The position numbers were made by a program, and so were the translations under genes. DNA of 64,000 nt from Paenibacillus sp. FSL H7-0326 (GTDB lineage Bacteria; Bacillota; Bacilli; Paenibacillales; Paenibacillaceae), in contig NZ_MPVN01000002.1 of the NCBI RefSeq assembly GCF_001955535.1, positions 992,001 through 1,056,000 on the forward strand. The letters run 5' to 3'. The notes below the pieces were generated by a model. It saw only the letters and a program-made list of their open reading frames with translations, had not been told where the DNA came from and did no database searches. This document shows positions 9,174 through 17,369 of this stretch, piece after piece; the stretch's first letter is position 1; the number at the start of each line of letters is the position of its first letter.

Positions 9174-9201
9174 TTGAGGATTTAATAAACCAAATCCTCA
9201 A
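9174..9201. repeat. 10-bp inverted repeat in the pullulanase leader
   Basis: Perfect TTGAGGATTT / AAATCCTCAA with an 8-nt AT-rich loop, about 115 bp before the pullulanase start. There is no T-tract typical of a terminator on the gene strand. Candidate operator or RNA hairpin. Confidence 0.6.
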
Positions 9202-9216
9202 ATATATAAACTACAG

Positions 9217-9240
9217 AGTAATGACTCTATCGTCATTACT
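9217..9240. repeat. 9-bp inverted repeat in the pullulanase leader
   Basis: Perfect AGTAATGAC / GTCATTACT with a 6-nt spacer, 15 bp from the neighbouring inverted repeat. The symmetry suits a dimeric repressor or activator site. The rest of the 9067-9468 gap holds only the cre-like box and the terminator of the next operon. Confidence 0.6.
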
Positions 9241-9318
9241 ATCATTTATGCCACTTTCATAGAGAAACTATAACCGCCCAAACGAGAAAGAAATGAGCAG
9301 AGCTGATATTGTAAAATC

Positions 9319-9333
9319 AGAAAACGCTTACAC
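9319..9333 (-). promoter_or_regulatory. cre-like catabolite control site upstream of pulA
   Basis: On the minus strand GTGTAAGCGTTTTCT matches the CcpA consensus WTGNAANCGNWNNCW at 14 of 15 positions. It lies about 260 bp upstream of the pullulanase start, so carbon catabolite control of starch/pullulan use is a reasonable inference. Confidence 0.55.
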
Positions 9334-9410
9334 AATAGTATATGACACCATCCTACAAAGGTTGTCGGCTAATGATACCTGCTCCACAAAAAAAGGCTTA
9401 TACACATCAC

Positions 9411-9454
9411 AAAAAAAGACGTCCCAGCCAATATGCAATAGGACGCCGCTTGCC
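9411..9454 (-). terminator. Terminator of the heterocycle operon
   Basis: Minus-strand GGCGTCC pairs with GGACGTC around a loop of about 16 nt and is followed by seven T residues. It lies about 15 nt after the stop codon of the last amidohydrolase gene. Confidence 0.8.
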
Positions 9455-9468
9455 ATAATATCGAAGTT

Positions 9469-10752
9469 CTAGTAGACCTGTAAATGGGAGGGAGCGAAGG
9501 AGAGTTCGGTCTTCACGGGAGGGGTATGAGCAATAACTCTGCCTTGGCGAATAACATACAGCGGCTTCGGACGAAGCCGAATTGCATCCGCGGCCTGCTG
9601 CGCGGGAAAAACAACCAGATTAGCCGGATGTCCAGGAGCAATTCCGTAATGGTCCTCCAGACCGAGAACGCCGGCTCCATGCTTCGTGACCATATCTAGC
9701 AGCAAGCCAGCATCATCTCTTCCGGTCATATGCTCCAAATGGGCCGCCATATGAACCGCCTGCAGCAGATTGCCGTCTCCGTAGGGATAGAAAGGTGTCA
9801 GCATGTCATCGTGGGCAATGGCAACCGGAATGCCGGCTCTCGACATATCCCGGATCCGCGCGATCCCCCTGCCTCTTGGATACGCATCGAATCGTCCCTG
9901 CATCGAGCTGTTAATCAGCGGGCAGGCAATAATATGGATGCGCGAGGCTTTGACAAGTCCCAGCAGCTTCTGGAAATACGGCTCATTATAATAAGCGGTA
10001 GCACTGCAATGACTGGCAGTTACTTTCCCGTACAGCTCATGCTTAATGGCAAGCGCTGCTGTGCACTCCAGGAAGCGGGACTGCTCGTCGTCTGTTTCAT
10101 CACAGAAGACGTGAACGAATGCACTGTACTTCTTCGCTAGCTCGAAGCAAATCTCAAGTGACTCTACCCCATCCTCCCGGGTCCGTTCTCCATGCGGGAT
10201 CGCCCCTACACCATCAGCACCGAGCCGCAGCGCCTCCTCCATGCGCTCTGCATTCCCAGGACAGGCAACGATGCCGTCCTGAGGAAAAGCGATCACCTGA
10301 AGCTGAACAACAGATGCCCACTCCTCCTTCAATGCAAGAAGTGTCTTTAGCGCTGTCATCCGGGGATCGGAAATATCTGCGTGCGTCCGAATATAGAGTA
10401 CTCCATGTCCGACCAGAAGACGTATGACTTCGTTCGCCCGCTGCCGCACATCTTCCGGGGTGAGCCGCTTCTTGCGTTCACCCCACAGCTGAATCCCTTC
10501 CAGCAAGGTGCCGCTTCTGTTCCAGTCCGGATCGCCTGCCGTGAGCACGGTATCCAAATGAATATGAGATTCTACAAACGCTGGGAGCAGGAGTCCCCCT
10601 TGCCCATCAATGGTATGTTCTACTTCCTGATCGTCTTTCCAAGCCTTACTGCTGTCAGATGGCTCAATGGAATGAATGTGCCCTGATGCAAGGAATACAT
10701 CCACATGACGGCCTTCCTGTGTCATTACATTTTTTAATGTCGTCACTTCCAT
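9469..10752 (-). CDS. CodA-like amidohydrolase (cytosine deaminase family) with an altered metal ligand
   Basis: About 427 residues, clearly related along its length to E. coli cytosine/isoguanine deaminase CodA. HIHLD near residue 60 supplies two metal ligands, and GTLLEGIQLW, the catalytic-His motif VTASH, GRFDAYPRGRGIARI and AHDD (Asp ligand) are all present. At the position where CodA has VHCDE, this protein reads VFCDE (codons GTC TTC TGT), so the third metal-ligand His is replaced by Phe. The upstream paralogue keeps HCDE. The start at 10752 gives a 10-nt overlap with that paralogue and a GGGGGA site; the alternative at 10800 would overlap by 58 nt. The substrate is unknown, probably a cyclic ureide or aminopyrimidine. 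It could be a pseudoenzyme or a partner subunit. Confidence 0.85.
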   Translation of the reverse strand: MEVTTLKNVMTQEGRHVDVFLASGHIHSIEPSDSSKAWKDDQEVEHTIDGQGGLLLPAFVESHIHLDTVLTAGDPDWNRSGTLLEGIQLWGERKKRLTPEDVRQRANEVIRLLVGHGVLYIRTHADISDPRMTALKTLLALKEEWASVVQLQVIAFPQDGIVACPGNAERMEEALRLGADGVGAIPHGERTREDGVESLEICFELAKKYSAFVHVFCDETDDEQSRFLECTAALAIKHELYGKVTASHCSATAYYNEPYFQKLLGLVKASRIHIIACPLINSSMQGRFDAYPRGRGIARIRDMSRAGIPVAIAHDDMLTPFYPYGDGNLLQAVHMAAHLEHMTGRDDAGLLLDMVTKHGAGVLGLEDHYGIAPGHPANLVVFPAQQAADAIRLRPKPLYVIRQGRVIAHTPPVKTELSFAPSHLQVY

Positions 10753-12125
10753 ACCGCTGTCCCCCCGATTCCTTCTGTTTCTAACACGGACGCCTCCCAC
10801 AACCTTTGAATTCGTTCATCCCCATATTGGCTTGCTGCCCTTGTCACACTGACCCATGCTCCGGATTTGGCGACCCAGCGGCCGGCCGGCAGGCGTGTGA
10901 ACACTTCCTCCGGATTCCTCGCATCCACAATAACGAAGTCGGCTGCTCCCCCCCTGCGAATACCGTAATTCTCCAAGCCGGCGATGATGGCAGGCTTCAC
11001 CGTTACCATATCGAGAAGCTGCACCATGTCCTCGGGACTTCCATAATGGGCAGCATAGCCTGTAAGCTGCGCAATTTGCAGCAGATCTCCTCTCCCGAAG
11101 GGATGGAATGGATCGTGGATATTGTCTGATGCCGCGGCGAGAGCAACTCCCCCATCCATCAGCTCACGGACCCGGGTCACTCCGCGTCTTACAGGACCCA
11201 GGTCTGCTCTGCCTTGAAGATACAGATTGGCCGCCGGAAGAGTAACCGCATGAACTCCAGCGAGTGACATCATCGCGATCAGCTCTTCAGCCTCAGCTGG
11301 GGGCATGGAAGACAGAGAGCATAAATGTCCGGCAGTGACCTTTCCATGATAATCATATTTCAGTGATTCCTGAGCTACTTTAAGTACTGTCTTCATCTCG
11401 GGATTGTCCGTCTCATCGCAGTGCAGATCAATAGGCACTCCAAGACGTACCGCCAGCTCAAATATGCCCTCAATATCTGCATCGGGGTGATGGGATAAAT
11501 GCGGCGCACCACCAATGCCGTCAAGTCCCATTCTGAGCGACTCCTCAATCAGCTCCATGCCCCTTCTTCCAAGATCGCGATAAGGAACCATGGGATACAG
11601 CTCCAGATCCACCACACCGCTCAGTAACGCTCTAGCTTCCAGTGCAGCTTCCACTGTACGAATTGCAACATCTTCCCCTGCATTCACATTAAAATCAAGG
11701 TGGGATCTCAGCCTGGTCGATCCATAAGATACCGCCTGCAGAGCAGTCCTTACGATCCGTGCACGAATTGTTTCCTTCGAGAAGGATGACGCTGCACGGC
11801 TGTAATTTTGAATGGCTTCAAGCAGTGTCCCCGTTTGATTACCTACCTGGGGCAGGCTGAAGGCTTTATCCAGATGCATATGTATATCCACTAAGCCAGG
11901 AAGCATCATTCGTCCCTTGAGATCAAACACCTTCTGCTCATTGCTCATATCCCTCCTCATGGGAAGCGCAAATGACGCAATGTCCGCAGCCTGAACCCTT
12001 TCCTCGCCTGAGGTCTGCTCCTGAACAGATTCAAATTTCCCATCACGAATCCGAATATCATAGAGCTTGCCCCGGCTCTTAAGTTCGTGCAGTGAGGCAT
12101 TGATAAAACGCAGTGTTCCTGTCAT
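10743..12125 (-). CDS. Cytosine deaminase-like metal-dependent amidohydrolase
   Basis: 460 residues, amidohydrolase superfamily, CodA branch. The metal site looks intact: DIHMHLDKAF (about residue 82), DLHCDETDN (about 237), TAGHL (catalytic His) and ASDNIHDPF (Asp ligand). It should deaminate or hydrolyse a nitrogen heterocycle imported by the ABC system encoded upstream. It overlaps the next, more CodA-like paralogue by 10 nt, so the two are translationally coupled. A long N-terminal insertion (about residues 28-65) between the first beta strands and the HxH motif departs from CodA. A terminator at 12178-12250 separates it from the binding-protein gene, so its transcription may partly depend on read-through. 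Confidence 0.88.
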   Translation of the reverse strand: MTGTLRFINASLHELKSRGKLYDIRIRDGKFESVQEQTSGEERVQAADIASFALPMRRDMSNEQKVFDLKGRMMLPGLVDIHMHLDKAFSLPQVGNQTGTLLEAIQNYSRAASSFSKETIRARIVRTALQAVSYGSTRLRSHLDFNVNAGEDVAIRTVEAALEARALLSGVVDLELYPMVPYRDLGRRGMELIEESLRMGLDGIGGAPHLSHHPDADIEGIFELAVRLGVPIDLHCDETDNPEMKTVLKVAQESLKYDYHGKVTAGHLCSLSSMPPAEAEELIAMMSLAGVHAVTLPAANLYLQGRADLGPVRRGVTRVRELMDGGVALAAASDNIHDPFHPFGRGDLLQIAQLTGYAAHYGSPEDMVQLLDMVTVKPAIIAGLENYGIRRGGAADFVIVDARNPEEVFTRLPAGRWVAKSGAWVSVTRAASQYGDERIQRLWEASVLETEGIGGTAVWK

Positions 12126-12177
12126 GCTTCGCTCCTCCTATCTAAGGACAGACCTAATCGTGCATATCACTCTCATT

Positions 12178-12250
12178 AAAAAAACCCCCTGCAGCTTATG
12201 CGTCAGCTGCCCAATAGGCCGGCGTCCGATAAGCCAGGAGGCTGCAGCTC
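12178..12250 (-). terminator. Long terminator hairpin between the binding protein and amidohydrolase genes
   Basis: On the minus strand CCTCCTGGCTTAT pairs imperfectly with ATAAGCTGCAGGGGG, which is followed by seven T residues. The apical part is about 35 nt long and GC-rich. It lies within the operon, so it may set a lower expression level for the two amidohydrolase genes. Confidence 0.75.
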
Positions 12251-12269
12251 TTAATAAGCTGTCAATCCA

Positions 12270-13307
12270 TTATTCGCTGGGACCGGGAAGATATTCGGTC
12301 GTGAAGACATTTCCTATATCCTCTTTGGATTTCAGTAATCCAAGACTGTACATATCCTCCTGAAGCTTCGTCCAACGTTCTTCTGTCATGCTGAGTAGCC
12401 CGTTCGATTCCGTCTCGTCTGTAAAAATCAGCTCAAATTCCTGCTCCGCTCCATACTTCATCCCTTCCAGCGTGAGATCCGGATTTCTTTCCTTCAGAAA
12501 CTCGTTCATCTCTTCGTAATGGTCCTTGTAATAATTCCAGCCTTTGATAGAGGCGGCAAGGAACGATTTTACAACCTCAGGATTCTTCTCAAGGAACTCT
12601 TCTGTAGTAAACAGCACATTGGAATAAGGCTGAAATCCTGCATCATAAGTCAGTAAATAACGGGTCTCAATCCCTTGCTGCTCGAGTGTATAGGGCTCTG
12701 ATGTGACATAGGACTGTGTGACCGCATCCTTATCCTCAATGAAGTTAACGAATTGCCCTGTATAGGTTTGATCCTTCACTTCTGTCAGATCATATTTCTT
12801 CTTGATAAAATCCCAATATCCAGACCCTGGTGCAATATATACGTTACGTCCGTCTAAATCCTCAAAATCCTGAATATCCGCATCTGCATGGAACAGCATC
12901 GCCTGCGGGCTCTTTTGGAAGATGGCTGCAATGGCTACAACCGGAATTCCGTTGTCTCTGGCAGTGAGCACTTCATCCGCTTGCCCCATACCGAACTGGG
13001 CTTTGCCGGAAGCTACGATCTGCATAGAGGATACCTGAGGTCCACCAGGCTCGATGGTCATATCGATACCGGCTTCCTCGTAGTAGCCTTGCGCTAGAGC
13101 GGTATACTGCCCTCCATGCTCAGGCTGTGCAAACCAGTTCGTCACCTGGGTGATTTTTACCGGCTCCTTGTCGCCTTCTTCACTCGCGCTGGCGCTTCCT
13201 TCGGTTGTACTGCCGCCAGAGCCTGAGCTGCTGCATGCTGAAAATATAAGGGCGAGTGCCATCGTTACTGTGAGACCTGACATTTTCTTCTTCCATGAAT
13301 TGTTCAT
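12270..13307 (-). CDS. ABC transporter substrate-binding lipoprotein, NMT1/THI5-like
   Basis: 345 residues with a signal peptide and lipobox (FSAC, Cys about 25), then a Ser/Gly/Glu linker. The mature part matches the NMT1/THI5 fold: NWFAQPEHGGQYTALAQGYY at about residues 58-77 and a ligand-pocket segment ASGKAQFGMGQADEV. Relatives bind pyrimidines such as formylaminopyrimidine (ThiY), or sulfonates, nitrate and riboflavin precursors. With a permease and ATPase of the same type in the operon, this is the recognition subunit. Proximity to thi genes makes a pyrimidine ligand plausible, but the operon has no TPP riboswitch. Confidence 0.9.
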   Translation of the reverse strand: MNNSWKKKMSGLTVTMALALIFSACSSSGSGGSTTEGSASASEEGDKEPVKITQVTNWFAQPEHGGQYTALAQGYYEEAGIDMTIEPGGPQVSSMQIVASGKAQFGMGQADEVLTARDNGIPVVAIAAIFQKSPQAMLFHADADIQDFEDLDGRNVYIAPGSGYWDFIKKKYDLTEVKDQTYTGQFVNFIEDKDAVTQSYVTSEPYTLEQQGIETRYLLTYDAGFQPYSNVLFTTEEFLEKNPEVVKSFLAASIKGWNYYKDHYEEMNEFLKERNPDLTLEGMKYGAEQEFELIFTDETESNGLLSMTEERWTKLQEDMYSLGLLKSKEDIGNVFTTEYLPGPSE

Positions 13308-13324
13308 TCTCTTGAATCCCCCTT

Positions 13325-13356
13325 ATATTTTGATTTCAGAATATTTTGATTTCAGA
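13325..13356. repeat. Perfect 16-bp tandem duplication
   Basis: ATATTTTGATTTCAGA occurs twice without a gap (13325-13340 and 13341-13356) in the 58-bp spacer between the permease and binding-protein genes. It probably arose by slippage; it lies just before the ribosome binding site region of the binding-protein gene. Confidence 0.85.
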
Positions 13357-13365
13357 AATCTTATC

Positions 13366-14253
13366 TTAGTTCTCGGATTTCATTTCAGACTCATGCCAAG
13401 AGCTGAGCGCCCACTTGGAGAAGGCACTTACGAGCAGATAGAAGGTAATCCCCAGAATGGAGGCGCACAGTCCGCAGGCGAACAAATAAGGTGTCTGGAG
13501 TCTTGAAGAAGCAACTGTAATGGCATAACCAAGACCACCTTCTCCGCCGCCAATGCCAGCAATGTATTCACCGACAATAGCCCCTACGACAGACAGGGTA
13601 CAGGATATTTTCAGTCCTGCAATAATATAAGGCATTGCGGCAGGCAGACGCAGTCTCCACATGATCTGCCAGCGTGAAGCATTGTAGAGCTTGAACAGGT
13701 TCTGCATGTTGCCATCGGTAGAATTAAGACCAATCAAGGTGTTGGATATCATCGGGAAGAAGCCAATCAGGAAGGCAATGATGACAATCGAATTCACGCC
13801 GGCACCAAACCAGATGACGATAATCGGGGCGATCGCGACAACCGGAATCGTTTGCAGCACGATTGCATAGGGATAGACGGCTTTTTCGATGATTTTGGAA
13901 CTGGCAAGCAGTATGGCGCCGGATACCCCGATAACGATGCTGAGCAAGAATCCAAACACCGATTCATATACCGTCGTCATGACCGATGTCATCAGGTTGC
14001 TCCAATTCTCTACGGCCGATAATACGATGTCCGATGGCTTAGGAAGCAAATAGGGAGCGTATCCGAGCAATCTCGTTACGATCTCCCATAGGCCGACAAC
14101 AACGATGAAGGCGATGGCGGGAGGAAGAAATTTTTGCATGAAATTATTGTTCTTCGCAGCTTTCGGGGTTTGGACAGCTGAGGCAGAAGGCGTATTACTG
14201 TCCTCTTTCTGACCCTTTTTTTCATAAGCAAGCTTCGGCTGATTCATTGCCAT
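13366..14253 (-). CDS. ABC transporter permease, NitT/TauT (SsuC/ThiX) type
   Basis: 295 residues. A polar N-terminal tail of about 40 residues precedes roughly six membrane segments of the BPD_transp_1 fold. The EAA-type loop is recognisable around NLFKLYNASRWQIMWRLRLP (about residues 183-202). It partners with the NMT1/THI5-like lipoprotein and the ATPase in this operon to import a small organic nitrogen or pyrimidine-like compound (inference from neighbours). The start at 14253 has an AAGGA site upstream. Confidence 0.9.
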   Translation of the reverse strand: MAMNQPKLAYEKKGQKEDSNTPSASAVQTPKAAKNNNFMQKFLPPAIAFIVVVGLWEIVTRLLGYAPYLLPKPSDIVLSAVENWSNLMTSVMTTVYESVFGFLLSIVIGVSGAILLASSKIIEKAVYPYAIVLQTIPVVAIAPIIVIWFGAGVNSIVIIAFLIGFFPMISNTLIGLNSTDGNMQNLFKLYNASRWQIMWRLRLPAAMPYIIAGLKISCTLSVVGAIVGEYIAGIGGGEGGLGYAITVASSRLQTPYLFACGLCASILGITFYLLVSAFSKWALSSWHESEMKSEN

Positions 14254-14289
14254 TGTTTAAGCACGTCCTTTCTTTCAAGAGAGCTTCTT

Positions 14290-15612
14290 CTAATCGATCT
14301 TGCCAGGGTTAAGCAGCCTTAACGGATCATTCTCCTGTTTCTTCTGTTTCATAAGCGGCAATATTCCTCGTCCACCGGAGTCCAGTGAATACGTATGCGG
14401 GTTTGCCACATGAATTCCGTTAGTGTTAAAGAAGTCAATGATTTCGTTCAAGCGCTCCTCGGTCGTATAACGCACGACGGGCAGTGAAGACGGAGTGACT
14501 GTACCACGGCTTCTCATCCATTCAAAATGAAGCAGCACTTCATCTCCAAATGTTTCTTTAACAAGCTTCACTTGTTCTCTGAAATGTGCTAAGGAGAATC
14601 CGGCCTGCAAATAGGTAATATTGTTCTCGCATTTAAGCGCCCATAATGTGGTGTGATTCCAGCCAAAGTCAGACAAGCCAATGCCTGATCGGTACTTCTC
14701 AGCCGGAATGTAATGGCCAACTGTTCCGCCATGCAGCTCCGCAAGACGTGCAAGGGCAGGCTGGCTTCCCTCCTCTGTCTCTAGCAGAACCGCCGCTTTC
14801 TCGGGGAGGACCACCTTTTTCAATGGTCTAAAATAGGAAGGTATGGGCCATTCGTGGGGAGAGATTAGTCTCTTGCGAATGGAATCATCATGAGACAGGT
14901 CATGGGAGAATTCCATAGCCTGCATAAAATCATCAAAGAATACGATAGACTGCTCCCATTCGGTCTTGGGTGCAAGTGGAATCACAAGCTCGGTCAGAAT
15001 TCCGGTTGTGCCATAGTTATGAATATAGGCCGGAAGATCTTCGCCGGACACGACCAGTCTTCTCGGCTCCTCTTCCATGGTATAGACGACGACCTCCGAT
15101 ACATTGCCGTCCCACAGGTCCCCCCAGGTGATGGAGCCGATCCCTCCTGAACCACCGCATACATAACCTCCGACGGTCGCCTTCATGAACGTGCTCGGAT
15201 AAATTCGCAGTTCAAGCTCTCGTTCCCGGGCTGCCCGTTCCAGAGCTCCAAGTCTGACTCCACATTGCACGCGAACTGAATTCTCTCCCCATTCAAGGAT
15301 TTGATCCAGCTTGCTTAGATCGAGTACAATGCCGCCTTCGAGCGGGATCGCCTGACCGTAGTTTCCAGTGCCTGCCCCTCTAACCGTAACAGGAACTTTA
15401 TGGTGATACGCAATCTTGAGCAATGTCTCGACCTCAGCATCCGACTCGGGTCGAACAATGCTGTCCGCAATCTTATCCTTCAGCCGTTTTTCAAGGACAG
15501 GAGAATACCAGTAGTAATCTTTCGAGAGCTTCTCCCTCGAATCAAGATCAAGCAGCACCTTATCTATTCCAAGCCCGTCAATACACACCTTCTCGATCTC
15601 AACAGCCATCAT
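14290..15612 (-). CDS. FAD-binding oxidoreductase (GlcD/VAO-type)
   Basis: About 440 residues. The PCMH/FAD_binding_4 domain (about residues 35-210) shows VRGAGTGNYGQAIPLEGG and the flavin-binding loop TVGGYVCGGSGGIGS. The C-terminal part resembles FAD-linked oxidase domains. Relatives oxidise 2-hydroxy acids, alcohols or cyclic amines. The frame is open further upstream to 15720 and overlaps the ATPase gene, but an AAGGAGG site sits 6 nt before the ATG at 15612 (9 nt before a second ATG at 15609), so the longer form is rejected. An oxidase inside a transporter/amidohydrolase operon suggests that a ring or side-chain oxidation is part of the pathway. Confidence 0.85.
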   Translation of the reverse strand: MMAVEIEKVCIDGLGIDKVLLDLDSREKLSKDYYWYSPVLEKRLKDKIADSIVRPESDAEVETLLKIAYHHKVPVTVRGAGTGNYGQAIPLEGGIVLDLSKLDQILEWGENSVRVQCGVRLGALERAARERELELRIYPSTFMKATVGGYVCGGSGGIGSITWGDLWDGNVSEVVVYTMEEEPRRLVVSGEDLPAYIHNYGTTGILTELVIPLAPKTEWEQSIVFFDDFMQAMEFSHDLSHDDSIRKRLISPHEWPIPSYFRPLKKVVLPEKAAVLLETEEGSQPALARLAELHGGTVGHYIPAEKYRSGIGLSDFGWNHTTLWALKCENNITYLQAGFSLAHFREQVKLVKETFGDEVLLHFEWMRSRGTVTPSSLPVVRYTTEERLNEIIDFFNTNGIHVANPHTYSLDSGGRGILPLMKQKKQENDPLRLLNPGKID

Positions 15613-15649
15613 CTTCATCCTCCTTGAACACGGATTTTTTTCACTTATG

Positions 15650-16456
15650 CTAGTGATGCAGCACCTCTGACACTTGACCGACCAGCTTGCTGAACTCCGG
15701 CGCGGTGCGGAACGTTTCATCTCTCGGGAACGGTACAGGTACCGGGATCGTACTCGCGATTTTACCAGGTCTTGCTGTCATGACAACGATGGAAGTCGAG
15801 AGGTATACCGCTTCAAAAACGTTATGTGTAACGAATAAGACCGTCATTTTCTTATCCTTCTGCCATATGCCGAGCAGCTCATCCTGAAGCGTCTGTCTGG
15901 TCATTTCATCGAGCGCTCCAAAAGGCTCATCCATGAGAAGCAGCTTCGGATCGGATGCCAGTGCTCTCGCGATCGATACCCGCATCTTCATCCCGCCTGA
16001 GAGCTGGCGCGGAAGAGCGTTCGCATAATCCTGCAGACCAACCATCTCAAGCACATGCATTGCCTTCTCCACTCTTTCCTTCTTCGGGATCTTTCGCAGC
16101 TCCATCGGCAGCGTTACGTTGTCAATCACTTTGCACCATGGAAGCAGTGTTGCATCCTGAAATACGAAGGAAATGTCACTCTGTTTTCTCGCTTCGGCAG
16201 GCTCCATACCCATCAGCCGCATTCTGCCGGCTGTCGGGTCTCCAAGTCCGGCGATCATACGGAATATCGTAGATTTACCGCAGCCGGATGGACCTACAAA
16301 GCTGACAAACTCGCCTTCCGGTATGCTGAGATTGACGTCCTGCAGCGCGATGGTGCCGGTCTGATAGATTTTGCTGATCCCTTCCATCTCCACTAGCGGT
16401 GTCATTCCTGGGTTAAGATTTGCCTTATTTCCCTGTGCTGTAATCAAGCTGCTCAT
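15650..16456 (-). CDS. ABC transporter ATP-binding protein, NitT/TauT (SsuB/ThiZ) type
   Basis: 268-residue ATPase. Walker A is GPSGCGKST (about residues 55-63), the signature is LSGGMKMRVSIARAL, Walker B is LLLMDEPFGALDE and the switch His lies in FVTHNVFEA. It powers the importer formed with the SsuC/ThiX-type permease and NMT1/THI5-like lipoprotein. It is the second gene of the operon, 16 nt after the creatininase-like gene. Family assignment is firm; the substrate is not determined. Confidence 0.93.
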   Translation of the reverse strand: MSSLITAQGNKANLNPGMTPLVEMEGISKIYQTGTIALQDVNLSIPEGEFVSFVGPSGCGKSTIFRMIAGLGDPTAGRMRLMGMEPAEARKQSDISFVFQDATLLPWCKVIDNVTLPMELRKIPKKERVEKAMHVLEMVGLQDYANALPRQLSGGMKMRVSIARALASDPKLLLMDEPFGALDEMTRQTLQDELLGIWQKDKKMTVLFVTHNVFEAVYLSTSIVVMTARPGKIASTIPVPVPFPRDETFRTAPEFSKLVGQVSEVLHH

Positions 16457-16472
16457 CGTTTCATCTCTCCCT

Positions 16473-17288
16473 TTAAACGGATTCCATTTTTACTTTCTTG
16501 TCGAACTGGAACTCAAGCATCAGTCTAAACAGCTCCGCTGCATTCCTGCCTGCTGATGACAATAGTGTGCGGCCCTTCTCCGCTGTAGCCAGCTGTGCAT
16601 TTCCACAAACACCGGATTCCGATAAATCCTTCATCACCCATGCAAACCGTTTGTTGCTGAATTGAAGCTTCATTTCTGGAGTAACAGGCGGGTATTCATT
16701 GGGAAGCAAATCGCGATGCACCCAATCGTTATGGAGATGCATGATCATCGATGTTTCCGAATCACCTGCGTGAATTCCGTACATGCGTTCTTCAGGTGTG
16801 AGGAGCTCCTTATCGTTATCGAGCCCGCCTCCATCAAGCCTGAATACCATCATCCCTGTCTTCTCTCTAATATCTCTGGCAGCAAGGTTAAGCAGATCCG
16901 CATTTCCGCCGTGTGTATTAAATAATACGAGCCTGTCAAAGCCGGATCTGGCAAGGCTCTCTGCAATATCCATCAGCACAGCTAGCAGAGTCGTCGCTGA
17001 TAATGTCACCGTGCCGCTCCACCCCGCATGCTCATTACTTTTTCCATAAGGGAGATGCGGCAATAGCCATATATTATCCTCTGGAGTCAGATGCTTGAAT
17101 GCCTCCGTTAACAACCCTTCTCCAATCAGCGTGTCGGTATAAACAGGAAGATGCGGCCCGTGCTGTTCCATTGCACCGATTGGCAGGATCAGCATAGCTC
17201 CCGTCTTGGCGAGTTCACCGATCTCCGGCCCGGACAGTCTGGGGAGGAACAACTCGTTGTAAGCCATTCCTTGATAACGTGCGGTCAT
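16473..17288 (-). CDS. Creatininase-family amidohydrolase
   Basis: 271 residues with the metal-binding pattern of the creatininase/ArfB family: GAMEQHGPHLP (about residues 37-47), YTDT, FNTHGGN and GDSETS. Family members hydrolyse cyclic or formyl amides: creatinine to creatine, or removal of formyl groups from formylaminopyrimidines (ArfB). As the first gene of a transporter operon with two cytosine-deaminase-like enzymes, it may open or deformylate an imported heterocycle (inference). It starts at the ATG at 17288 behind an AGGGGTGG site. A candidate operator palindrome lies 61 bp upstream (17349-17369). Confidence 0.87.
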   Translation of the reverse strand: MTARYQGMAYNELFLPRLSGPEIGELAKTGAMLILPIGAMEQHGPHLPVYTDTLIGEGLLTEAFKHLTPEDNIWLLPHLPYGKSNEHAGWSGTVTLSATTLLAVLMDIAESLARSGFDRLVLFNTHGGNADLLNLAARDIREKTGMMVFRLDGGGLDNDKELLTPEERMYGIHAGDSETSMIMHLHNDWVHRDLLPNEYPPVTPEMKLQFSNKRFAWVMKDLSESGVCGNAQLATAEKGRTLLSSAGRNAAELFRLMLEFQFDKKVKMESV

Positions 17289-17348
17289 TCATATCCACCC
17301 CTCAGTTATGTATTGTTGTTAGAATCAAATGTAATGGGAGGAGGAGAT

Positions 17349-17369
17349 GATGTAAACAAAATTTACGTC
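17349..17369. promoter_or_regulatory. Candidate operator palindrome upstream of the heterocycle operon
   Basis: GATGTAAA-CAAAA-TTTACGTC, an 8-5-8 inverted repeat with one mismatch, 61 bp upstream of the creatininase-like gene. No regulator gene is adjacent, so the binding protein is unknown. The remainder of 17289-17582 is AT-rich and shows no riboswitch or convincing gene. Confidence 0.5.

Noticed and set aside
15613..15720. N-terminal extension of the FAD oxidase
   Set aside because: Low-complexity Ser/Arg/Cys stretch that overlaps the ATPase gene; AAGGAGG supports the start at 15612.
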